The notes below the pieces were generated by a model. It was given only the letters and a program-made list of their open reading frames with translations, did not search any database and had not been told where the DNA came from. The translations under genes were made by a program, and so were the position numbers. Shown in pieces: positions 5,314 through 12,368 of a DNA stretch of 12,368 bases. This stretch comes from JAGVPT01 sp049578505 (GTDB lineage Bacteria > Bacteroidota > Ignavibacteria > UBA10030 > UBA8401): the NCBI GenBank assembly GCA_049578505.1, contig JBAUMC010000128.1:1-12368 (forward strand), given 5' to 3'. Every line of letters begins with the position of its first letter. The first letter of the stretch is position 1.

Positions 5314-7452
5314 TAACCGTTGCCGCAGCATGGTATTTCTCTCCCGCACTTCGTCGTTGCGAACGGCAATCGCGAGGGCTTTCATTTCACCCACAAGAAT
5401 AAGGAGTTCGCGCGCTCGTGTCACAGCGGTATAGACAAGGTTGCGCTGAAGCATAATATAGTGAGCCATAGAAACAGGCACTATGACCGCTTTGAACTCA
5501 TTCCCCTGGCTCTTGTGGATTGTCATGGCATACGCCAGAGTCAGTTCGTCCAGCTGCTCAAAGGTATATTCTATCTTCTTGCCGTAAAAGTTTACAATAA
5601 GAATTCCATCGTTTCTCTCAACGCCGGAGATCCGCCCAATGTCGCCGTTGAAGACGTCTTTATCGTAATTATTTTTCGTCTGCATCACTTTATCCCCCAT
5701 AAGAAATTTTCGTTCGCTCCCTTGCCAGCAGACTTTTGAATGACCGTTCAAAGCCGCTTGCAATTCCTTGTTGAGGTCGCGCACCCCCGCAGCTCCGTTG
5801 TGCATAGGTGATAGAACCTGGATATCGTCAAATGGGTCGTATTGATAATTTTGGGGAAGAATCGTGGAGGAGAGACGCACGATTGTTTCCTGCATATGCT
5901 CGCCGGATGTCTCGTCGAGAAATTTGAAATCGGGCGAAAAAACAGGCATTTCCCCGGCGTTCACTCTATGGGAATTTGCAATAATCGTGCTTTCTTCAGA
6001 CTGCCTGAAAATTGTGTCGAGCCGTACCGTCCCGATTATTTTTGCCTCGATCAAGTCGCGGAGCACCTGGCCGGGTCCGACCGAAGGAAGCTGGTCGACG
6101 TCGCCGACAAGAACCAGTTGAGCCTCCGGCTTGACTGCGGCGAGAAGCGCAGCGCACAACTCGATATCCACCATCGAAACCTCGTCGACAATGAGCATGT
6201 CGCATTCAAGAGGAGAGTCTGCATCCCGCCTGAACATTCCCGATTGCGGCTCGTACTCCAGCAGCCGGTGAATCGTTTTTGCTTCGCGGCTCGACAATTC
6301 GGAGAGCCGTTTTGCTGCCCGCCCTGTCGGCGCACAGAGGAGATAGTTTACTCCCAGCTCATCCGCTAATTCGATGATGCCGTTAACGCATAAAGTTTTT
6401 CCGGTACCAGGACCGCCGGTGAGAATTGTGATCGGTTTTTGTATTGAATGCAGGATAGCATCTCGCTGCTTGGCATCAAACTCAATCCCATGCCTCTTCT
6501 CGATGTGTGACAGTGAAGCAAGAAGTTTACTCTCTGAAAAAGGTTTCGAGCCTTTGCGGAGAAGCTGCCCGATCTTTTCGGCCGACTCTTTCTCCGCCTG
6601 ATGAAGGAGGTATGGGAATAGCCGGTCGTTTTCCGCCGCAAGAAATCCGTTGCGTATGCTTTCATCGACCGCGCGCTCGACTTTTGTTTCGTCGACCATC
6701 AGGAGTTCTGCCGACCGGCGGGCCAATTCTTCTCTCGGAAGAAAACAATGTCCCGCTGCACGGCATGCATCGTTCAGGACAAAACGTATTCCGGCTTCGA
6801 TGCGGTAGATACTTTCGGGTTGAACTCCAACGCGCTGTGCAATCGAATCTGCAATTTGAAATCCGATGCCTTGAACATCCTGAATCAACTGGTATGGATT
6901 ATTCTTCACGACGCCGATAGCACCTTTGCCGTATGCTTTGAATATCCTAATTGCCTGGCTCGTGCTTACGCTATAGGATTTCAAATATGTCATGACGTCT
7001 TGCATTTCCCGCAGCGCCGAGGCCGACTCAATTATTTTGTCGAGTTTCTTTCTTCCCACCCCCTCAACTTCCAAAAGTCGTTCAGGAGTTTTGTTGAGGA
7101 CGTCAAGCGTTTTAGCGCCGAATTTTTTTACGATTCGCGATGCCAGCGCCGGCCCAACGCCGTAAATAAGCCCGGACGACAAATATTCCTCGACGCCGTG
7201 CAGCGTTGTCGGCTCCTTTACCTCATAGTTTTCAAACTGAAATTGTTTTCCGTACTTCGGATGCGTCGTCCATGAACCGGAGATGCTGTACTCGTCCCCC
7301 TCGCGCGGTTCCATCATATACCCAACGATGGAGACAGTGCCGTCAGCGGTTTTCAGCGCGCCGATAAGATACCCGTTTTCGTTGTTCGTGAAAATTATCT
7401 TGTGAAGGGTTCCCCGAAGTGTAAGTTGTTGACGTCCTGTTTGAAGCGGCAT
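5302..7452 (-). CDS. recD2: RecD2-type ATP-dependent 5'-3' DNA helicase
   Basis: A 716-residue superfamily 1B helicase of the stand-alone RecD2 (RecD-like/TraA) type. The N-terminal domain (about 1-80, an OB-like 'FTNNENGYLIGALK' start) is followed by helix-hairpin-helix segments at 93-112 and 125-141, which distinguish RecD2 from RecBCD-type RecD. Motor motifs run in order: Walker A GGPGTGKT 346-353, PTGRAAKRL 375-383, Walker B IVDEVSMVD 421-429, GDVDQLPSVGPG 450-461, IFRQ 481-484, and the C-terminal AMTIHKSQGNEF 642-653 and VYTAVTRAR 673-681. It unwinds DNA with 5'-3' polarity using ATP and acts in DNA repair in the cytoplasm. Length is near family average. ATG 7452 gives the conserved N-terminus; only a distant GGGGGAAG is seen upstream. 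No RecB/RecC or Add partners are adjacent. The last codons and stop lie in a repeat array. Confidence 0.96.
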   Translation of the reverse strand: MPLQTGRQQLTLRGTLHKIIFTNNENGYLIGALKTADGTVSIVGYMMEPREGDEYSISGSWTTHPKYGKQFQFENYEVKEPTTLHGVEEYLSSGLIYGVGPALASRIVKKFGAKTLDVLNKTPERLLEVEGVGRKKLDKIIESASALREMQDVMTYLKSYSVSTSQAIRIFKAYGKGAIGVVKNNPYQLIQDVQGIGFQIADSIAQRVGVQPESIYRIEAGIRFVLNDACRAAGHCFLPREELARRSAELLMVDETKVERAVDESIRNGFLAAENDRLFPYLLHQAEKESAEKIGQLLRKGSKPFSESKLLASLSHIEKRHGIEFDAKQRDAILHSIQKPITILTGGPGTGKTLCVNGIIELADELGVNYLLCAPTGRAAKRLSELSSREAKTIHRLLEYEPQSGMFRRDADSPLECDMLIVDEVSMVDIELCAALLAAVKPEAQLVLVGDVDQLPSVGPGQVLRDLIEAKIIGTVRLDTIFRQSEESTIIANSHRVNAGEMPVFSPDFKFLDETSGEHMQETIVRLSSTILPQNYQYDPFDDIQVLSPMHNGAAGVRDLNKELQAALNGHSKVCWQGSERKFLMGDKVMQTKNNYDKDVFNGDIGRISGVERNDGILIVNFYGKKIEYTFEQLDELTLAYAMTIHKSQGNEFKAVIVPVSMAHYIMLQRNLVYTAVTRARELLILVGEMKALAIAVRNDEVRERNTMLRQRLEQL

Positions 7453-7505
7453 AGTCTGGGTTTCTTCCCCCTTCTATAATAAATGTAAAATAAAGTAAAC
7501 TCTAT

Positions 7506-7600
7506 CTCTGTGTCACTCTGTGAATCTCCGTGGCTCTCTGTGTAATTTTAAAAACTATTTCACGGAAAGACACAGAGGCGGCACAGAGCTGCACGGAGGC
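7506..7600. repeat. Inverted pair of about 10-base-period arrays, word CTCYGTGNNN
   Basis: Bases 7506-7545 are four exact 10-base units of CTCYGTGNNN. After a 15-base spacer (7546-7560), bases 7561-7600 hold four units of the reverse-complement type (CACRGARNNN, period 10-11). The pair lies between the glycosyltransferase stop and the recD2 start. It has the same layout as the heptad pairs elsewhere in the window but a different period and word. The remaining gap, 7453-7505, is A/T-rich with TATTATAG, which may be part of a recD2 promoter, but I cannot find a matching -35. Confidence 0.8.
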
Positions 7601-7614
7601 AAGGGAATGCATTA

Positions 7615-8655
7615 TCAAATTCTCGCTTTGACAGCGTTAAAAACTTCGTTCACCGAGAGGAGGGTCATGCATTCCATATACTCGCTGCCACTTCGGTTGC
7701 AGACGTTGAGATGGCACGGGTGGCAGGTCACATCTTTTCTGAGCGGAATATGTTTCGACGACCCGCCAGGAAATGCGGACGTGTATGGGAACCAAATATT
7801 TTCTTCCCCGGGACCGAAGAGTCCGATCGTCGGCGTTCCCACAGCAGCGGAGATGTGCATCGGCCCCGAATCGTTCACAATATAGGCTGCACAAAGAGAC
7901 AGAATCGCGGCCAATTGACGAAGAGGAAGAACGGGCAACGAAAGGACTCCTCCCACAACTGCTCTTTCCACCCATCCCGCAGCTTCCCCATCGGCGGGCC
8001 CCCTCGTGAGGACAATTTGGGCGCGAGATTTGGCAATGAGTGTATCGGCTAAATCGGCAAAGCGTTCGGCAGGCCACAATTTCGCAGGCCAGGTTCCCCC
8101 CGGGTGCAGGGCGATTAAAGGTCTGGATAAATCGATCCCTTGCCACTCCAAATAACGGCGAGACTCTTTCTTTTCATCCTCGGTCAAAAAAATTTCAGGG
8201 GCAAAATATTTCGGCTCGATGCCGATGATTTTCAGCGATTGATAATGGAATTCAACCGCTGATTTCGGGATGCCGTCGTCATGCAGGCGGACAGTGTACA
8301 GTTTTCCCCGGCCATGCAGGTCCCCCCCAACTCTGACAGGGGCTTGTGTAACGTATGAAAGGAGTGCGCTCCTCGGATTGCAGAACAGGTCCACGACAAG
8401 GTCAAAGCGTTTTCGGTTGAGCTGGTACATTAGCCTCAATTGTTGCAGGGTCGTATTTTTGCCGAAATCGATTGAAAAAATTTCGTCGAGATACGGATTG
8501 TGCTCTAGCAACGAAACACCTTTGCTGTCACCGAGGTACGCAATGTATGCGTCGGGGAAGGTTTCCCTCAACGTATGGATGAGCGGTGTCGTTAGCACGA
8601 TATCGCCGATGTATTTCAGGCGTGTCAGGAGAATGCGGTTGTACTGCTTTGGCAT
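7615..8655 (-). CDS. Glycosyltransferase family 9, ADP-heptose:LPS heptosyltransferase-like
   Basis: A 346-residue GT9 protein, the usual size for WaaF/WaaC-type enzymes. The N-terminal ILLTRLKYIGDIVLTTPL at 8-25 is the typical first Rossmann strand and loop of heptosyltransferases, with D18. The second domain starts at ALHPGGTWPAKLWPAERFA (182-200), where the conserved WP..RF segment contributes to sugar-nucleotide binding. NDSGPMHISAAVGTPTIGLFGP at 261-282 is the family's C-terminal donor-site signature. It should add a heptose or similar sugar to a lipopolysaccharide core at the inner face of the inner membrane; the exact sugar is unproven. A Cys-rich segment (C311, C314, C319, C329) lies near the C-terminus. 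ATG 8655 gives the conserved N-terminus. There is no Shine-Dalgarno: a heptad array touches the start codon directly. Confidence 0.93.
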   Translation of the reverse strand: MPKQYNRILLTRLKYIGDIVLTTPLIHTLRETFPDAYIAYLGDSKGVSLLEHNPYLDEIFSIDFGKNTTLQQLRLMYQLNRKRFDLVVDLFCNPRSALLSYVTQAPVRVGGDLHGRGKLYTVRLHDDGIPKSAVEFHYQSLKIIGIEPKYFAPEIFLTEDEKKESRRYLEWQGIDLSRPLIALHPGGTWPAKLWPAERFADLADTLIAKSRAQIVLTRGPADGEAAGWVERAVVGGVLSLPVLPLRQLAAILSLCAAYIVNDSGPMHISAAVGTPTIGLFGPGEENIWFPYTSAFPGGSSKHIPLRKDVTCHPCHLNVCNRSGSEYMECMTLLSVNEVFNAVKARI

Positions 8656-8774
8656 AGTGAAAAGTGGAGAGTGAAAAGTTATAAGTTTTAAGTTATAAGT
8701 TGAAGGTTGTTATATCTGATTTGACCGATGCTTAAAACGCATGACTTAAAACTTATAGCTTAAAACCTAAAACT
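8656..8774. repeat. Inverted pair of heptad arrays, word AGTTNTA, abutting the glycosyltransferase ATG
   Basis: Seven 7-base units run from 8656 to 8704 (AGTGAAA, AGTGGAG, AGTGAAA, AGTTATA, AGTTTTA and so on), the first touching the ATG at 8653-8655. A further seven units in inverse orientation fill 8726-8774. Bases 8677-8707 match the reverse complement of 8744-8774 at 25 of 31 positions, with a 36-nt spacer. Read on the minus strand, AGTTATA units present TATAACT, close to a -10 element, so the array could supply promoter activity; that is inference. Bases 8775-8791 hold nothing further. Confidence 0.82.
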
Positions 8775-8791
8775 TCCTACCCCTACCGCAC

Positions 8792-10225
8792 TCACTGTCT
8801 CCTCCATCGATTGACAAACTCGTCCCAGATAAGGTCGTTCACTGAATAAGGAATGATCTCAAAATAGCGTTCATTGTCGAGCTCAAAGCTTTGCCGAAAT
8901 GGAATTGCAAAACTGGCGTTACCCCCTATGTCGTAGTACCATACTTCGTTGAGGAGCCCCTGACAATCGATGTTATCCGGAGGACCACAGACAATATACG
9001 AAATTCCCATCGGAGTTTTCCATCCTTCGGTGCAGGTGGAAAATAGTTCATTCGCCTCCTTTACCCTATCGCGAAACTCCTTCCGACGCTCTCTGCCTCC
9101 ATGGTCCTCCCAAAATCGGCCTAATCGGTTGACCTGTTCGTCCGGCGACGCCCCAGCTCGTATGCTGTCAACTTCTTCCGGCCGGGCGATGTATGAAATG
9201 GCGGCAATCTCTTCCTGAATGCCATCGAGGTAAGGAAAGGAGGGTGTATAAACAGGAAACTTAGCCACGCTGAAGGTACTGTCGATGGTCCCGCCTCTAT
9301 TAAGATATATCTTTCTCGTCAGCGTAGTAACGCCTTCAGCCAATTTCGGAAAATATTGGAACACCTGGATAACTCCATCCGCCGGCGAAACAAAAACCGA
9401 ATCGGAACGGTAGTAAATCGAATCTGGAGCGCGCATACAGAATAGCATTCTCAGATAGTACGGCGGCAGGTACGAAACGAGTTTTGTATCGGCGGTATCA
9501 TGCCGACCGGAGATGGAATATGTAAGCGAGAGGCGAACCGTATCGCCCCGCCGCAGGTTGTAAATCTCCTGAAACATGCCGATCGAATCTCTGACATACG
9601 AAAGCTCGGAAGGAAAGATCGGCCTGAGGGAGATCTCCCGTTGTCCTGGCCGGGTGTATTTAAACAACAAATAATCGCTTGCAAAAAAATTCTCTTTGGG
9701 GAAATTTTTCACTCCCACCCTCAGCCGGCGGTGAGATTCCGCGTGCGTCCGGTTGTCGAGAACGAGAATGTCAAGTGCGTATTCGCCCGGAGGAACGTAA
9801 AACATTTTAAGAAATGCATCATGGAGAGAGGAGATCGATTCAGCATACGATCGTGCAACAACCGTCCGGTCGACATCGTTGGTGCGAACAACCTCCCCGC
9901 TTTGATCCCGCAGGACAAACGATGCGGTGTACGATGCTTTGAAAACATCAGCGTCTTTTTCGAAATGAATTCGCGAGTAGGGAATTTCGAAGTAGATGTC
10001 GAGCCTGTTTCCATCCTTTGTATTGACGTTGAGCATAAATGTCTCGCCTGTCGGCAGCGATTGCTGCATCGCTTTGGCGGTGTAGTAGCACTGCGCGCCT
10101 TGCTCCATGCTCGACACGCATCCGGAGAGCAATAGCCCAATGGCAAAAGTAACCATGAGGGCTATCGCTCGAACAGGAATAGCTACTCCATCTCTTGGGA
10201 AATGCGATCGCATCGCTCGATCCAT
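8792..10225 (-). CDS. GWxTD-type lipoprotein of unknown function (variant GWKTP motif)
   Basis: A 477-residue lipoprotein. Residues 20-36 form a hydrophobic signal ending in LSGC, so C36 should be lipidated and the protein anchored facing the periplasm or surface. Residues 60-330 look beta-rich, with strand patterns such as 'LDIYFEIPYSRIHF' and 'PPGEYALDILVLDN' typical of GWxTD proteins. The region 365-430 contains the family block 'FWEDH...EANELFSTCTEGWKTPMG', 'CGPPDNID' and 'EVWYYD'. The family normally reads GWxTDxG and YGPPDxI; here the Asp is Pro405 and the Tyr is Cys413. The biochemical role of GWxTD proteins is unknown. It overlaps the upstream peptidase gene by 43 bases. GGAGG touches ATG 10225, so ATG 10213 (residue 5) may be the true start. 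Confidence 0.8.
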   Translation of the reverse strand: MDRAMRSHFPRDGVAIPVRAIALMVTFAIGLLLSGCVSSMEQGAQCYYTAKAMQQSLPTGETFMLNVNTKDGNRLDIYFEIPYSRIHFEKDADVFKASYTASFVLRDQSGEVVRTNDVDRTVVARSYAESISSLHDAFLKMFYVPPGEYALDILVLDNRTHAESHRRLRVGVKNFPKENFFASDYLLFKYTRPGQREISLRPIFPSELSYVRDSIGMFQEIYNLRRGDTVRLSLTYSISGRHDTADTKLVSYLPPYYLRMLFCMRAPDSIYYRSDSVFVSPADGVIQVFQYFPKLAEGVTTLTRKIYLNRGGTIDSTFSVAKFPVYTPSFPYLDGIQEEIAAISYIARPEEVDSIRAGASPDEQVNRLGRFWEDHGGRERRKEFRDRVKEANELFSTCTEGWKTPMGISYIVCGPPDNIDCQGLLNEVWYYDIGGNASFAIPFRQSFELDNERYFEIIPYSVNDLIWDEFVNRWRRQ

Positions 10226-12368
10226 CCTCCAATTTGCTTTATCATCGTTGGAGATTGTGTAAAATTTTGAGCATCCCAGAACATGCTTTTTGCTTTCTCA
10301 AACTCTCCCGCCCGGTACATCGCCTCTGCACCGTTCATCAAGCATCGAAGAGAAAGACCATTATCCGTCAGCAATCCTGAGACGGAAAAATACGCAGCGC
10401 CCGCTTCGCGGTAATGTTTCGCGCGGAAAAATTCGGCCGCTTGGAGATATTCTGCGACAACGCGGGACTCTTCAAACCCAGAAAGCTCTCTCAACATACC
10501 GGCACGCGAGGAGTCCGAGGTATTACCGTAAAAATAATTGCGAAGTCCCAAGTTCAGCCGGGGCTCCCGCACTATCATTCGGCGCAATGCAGCGGCTTCG
10601 GAAAATGCTTCGCTGTAATTCATTTCTTCAAGGTGCCGGTAAATCCCAAGCGCCCGGGGAACGTCTCCAAGAAACCATAACGCATCTCCGAACATAAGCA
10701 GGACTCCGGGATTATACCGCAACATCGAACGTTCATTGAGCGCATCGTAGCCATTCACGACATCATTAAATTTGTTTTCATTGAGAAGGGACTGAAACAA
10801 TCCTCGAAGTGCAAACGCCGTCGGCGCATCGTCGAACGACGCCGAAAATTCACTTTCAGCCTTCGCAAAATTTTTGACCCGAATTGCTTGTACGGCAATC
10901 GAATTTCTATCAGCCGTAACGCGGGCGCACGTCTTCCGAAAAATCGATTGCTGCGCAAAAAGAGTCTTTACGGTTTCCCCTGAAAGCGCAGACGCATTGA
11001 CGGTTTTTAAGAAGCCCTCCCAATCGTGAATGAGGACATCGAGGGACACCCCGTAGACATCAACGAAATGTCCTGAAGGGAATACCTCCTTAAAGCTCCT
11101 CACACCAAAACGATCGATAAGATAGCGAGTGAACGAAGCGACCACGACATAGGCATACGATCCCTGCTGCACGGCAAACCCCGTATAATCGAAGAGTGCT
11201 GCCGGGTCCCCGAGTAATTTTTCGCGCTGCATCGCCGCTGCGTACTCATGAGGCGAGAATTCTCCCCAGTTCCAGTCGACGGCAGTCGCGAAGCCTTCGT
11301 TGAGGCCCATCCGGTCGCTCGCACCGATGACCGGCAGGCCAATGTTCGCCGCCAGCACGTGGACCAATTCATGCCGGAAAGTATCATCGAACGAATCGAG
11401 CGTTAGGTGGATCTCTTTCCGCCAGGGCTTCGCGATATTGGTAGTTGCTGTCCCGATAAAACGGCGCTTCTCCTCAGACGTAGAATATAAGTATACCGAA
11501 ATCTTTTCACCGGGGGCGAGTGATTCCTCCATCCGGGAAACATCGATACCGTAATGATATTCCGCTTCCGCCCTCAGAAACCGGACATCGCGGTTGGACA
11601 CTACTTCCCGCGGGTAAAACATAACAAAATGCGTCGTGGTCGCCATTCCGCCCAACTCCGATTGGATGTCGGATGCTGGGAATTCAAACCCCAGAGCGCT
11701 TCGCTGGAGATGGCCATAATCGAGCACGCAAAAACAGAAGACCGCTGCGCTGTAGAGGATTTGGTCTCCCTTCCTGATCCTGAACGTTTGAATATTCTCG
11801 TACAGTTTATAATCCGACCATACCATCCTGACGGTAATAAAAAAAAGAGTAATGAAGAAGAGGGAAGCAACAAGCGTAAACTCGCGATAGAGCACGAGGG
11901 TCGAGAGATCGCTAAGCGTTTCATCGTATGTGATGCCGGGAAAATATCCGAGTACAAAATTGTATGCAAAGAGCTGAGGCTCGGTATAGGTAATAACAAC
12001 AATCTGAAGGAGTACGGCGGTAATGACCGCAATGAAAATTAGACGCGCGCGCCGGAATACCACTCCTATCGGCAGGGCCAGCGACACCGAAAAGATCATC
12101 GAACAGATTGGCAGCAGCACAAAGTACTCAAGCCCGCGCGTAAACGAACAATTTTTTACGGAGAAAGCGTTCAAAGACATCACCGCGAGCGGAATAAGCA
12201 GCAGCACGCCGTTGACAGTCATGTAGTGGAGGAGAACGAGGAGAAATTTTTTTCGCGAAATCGGCTGGTGAACATGCACCCTGATAAAACCGATGGTCAG
12301 CAACCCGCTGATCAACGCCGCAGGGATTGTTAGCGCAGCAGAGAATTCATAACCGACGTAATTGAAAA
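10183..12368 (-). CDS. Membrane-anchored gluzincin (peptidase MA-like) with TPR-like C-terminus, 5' partial
   Basis: The frame is open to the right edge, so the N-terminus is missing: it adds 17 codons (FNYVGYEFSAALTIPAA) before the TTG at 12315, continuing a membrane helix. Numbering from that TTG, about six hydrophobic segments fall in 1-203. An extracytoplasmic domain follows, with HELVH at 315-319 and NEGFA at 339-343. This is an HExxH...E zinc site with a 21-residue spacing, as in gluzincins of the peptidase MA type. Residues 465-700 are helical and TPR-like ('AIRVKNFAKAESEFSASF', 'GDALWFLGDVPRALGIYR', 'GAEAMYRAGEFEKAKSMF'). It is likely a membrane protease or processing factor with a protein-binding tail; the substrate is unknown. 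Stop TAG lies inside the start of the GWxTD lipoprotein gene, implying coupled translation. The membrane part may belong to a larger transporter-like domain beyond the edge. Confidence 0.8.
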   Translation of the reverse strand, partial: FNYVGYEFSAALTIPAALISGLLTIGFIRVHVHQPISRKKFLLVLLHYMTVNGVLLLIPLAVMSLNAFSVKNCSFTRGLEYFVLLPICSMIFSVSLALPIGVVFRRARLIFIAVITAVLLQIVVITYTEPQLFAYNFVLGYFPGITYDETLSDLSTLVLYREFTLVASLFFITLFFITVRMVWSDYKLYENIQTFRIRKGDQILYSAAVFCFCVLDYGHLQRSALGFEFPASDIQSELGGMATTTHFVMFYPREVVSNRDVRFLRAEAEYHYGIDVSRMEESLAPGEKISVYLYSTSEEKRRFIGTATTNIAKPWRKEIHLTLDSFDDTFRHELVHVLAANIGLPVIGASDRMGLNEGFATAVDWNWGEFSPHEYAAAMQREKLLGDPAALFDYTGFAVQQGSYAYVVVASFTRYLIDRFGVRSFKEVFPSGHFVDVYGVSLDVLIHDWEGFLKTVNASALSGETVKTLFAQQSIFRKTCARVTADRNSIAVQAIRVKNFAKAESEFSASFDDAPTAFALRGLFQSLLNENKFNDVVNGYDALNERSMLRYNPGVLLMFGDALWFLGDVPRALGIYRHLEEMNYSEAFSEAAALRRMIVREPRLNLGLRNYFYGNTSDSSRAGMLRELSGFEESRVVAEYLQAAEFFRAKHYREAGAAYFSVSGLLTDNGLSLRCLMNGAEAMYRAGEFEKAKSMFWDAQNFTQSPTMIKQIGGWIERCDRISQEME

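Noticed and set aside
458..8774. CRISPR arrays or transposon ends
   Set aside because: Units are 7-10 bases without unique spacers, no cas or transposase gene is present, and no target-site duplication could be defined.
12313..12315. TTG at 12315 as the start of the membrane peptidase
   Set aside because: The frame continues open to the window edge with residues that extend a hydrophobic helix, so the gene is 5' truncated by the window.

Overview
This is a mid-GC bacterial window in which every gene I can support lies on the minus strand, so transcription runs from right to left. A protein ending in a type IX secretion (Por) sorting domain with an NYPNPFNPST signature, a GWxTD-type lipoprotein and an LPS-type heptosyltransferase together point to a Gram-negative member of the Bacteroidota/Ignavibacteriota (FCB) group, most likely Ignavibacteria-like. 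This placement is inference. No rRNA, tRNA, CRISPR array, transposase or phage gene was seen, and no gap between genes exceeds about 245 bases.

Layout from the right, which is the upstream end. A membrane metallopeptidase (gluzincin HExxH...E, with C-terminal TPR-like helices) runs off the right edge. It overlaps by 43 nt a GWxTD-type lipoprotein, and the two form a translationally coupled pair. Next come a family 9 glycosyltransferase (heptosyltransferase-like), a RecD2-type helicase, a large secreted beta-rich T9SS cargo protein, a HIT-domain protein and an M28 carboxypeptidase Q-like peptidase. Last is the N-terminal third of a DNA adenine-N6 methyltransferase, which starts at 453 and leaves the window at base 1. 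Apart from the overlapping pair, these look like separate housekeeping and envelope genes. Candidate sigma70-like promoters precede three of them, and one clear intrinsic terminator follows the T9SS gene.

The most unusual content is between the genes. Four gaps, plus two places inside coding sequence, carry degenerate arrays with an exact 7-base period (heptads). Each place has its own consensus word (AATTANN, AGTKAAA, AGTTNTA, GATTNNC, TTGATTG). In the gaps the arrays occur as inverted pairs: three pairs form potential hairpins with 28-36 nt spacers, and one pair brackets the whole HIT gene. A fifth gap holds an analogous inverted pair with a period of about 10 bases. The arrays run right up to coding boundaries: zero bases from the glycosyltransferase ATG, 1 base after the M28 stop, 4 bases from the methyltransferase ATG, and they supply the recD2 stop codon. 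Inside genes they encode part of the M28 signal peptide and a loop in the T9SS protein. They resemble the heptanucleotide STRR repeats known from filamentous cyanobacteria, but here the gaps carry different words arranged as inverted pairs.
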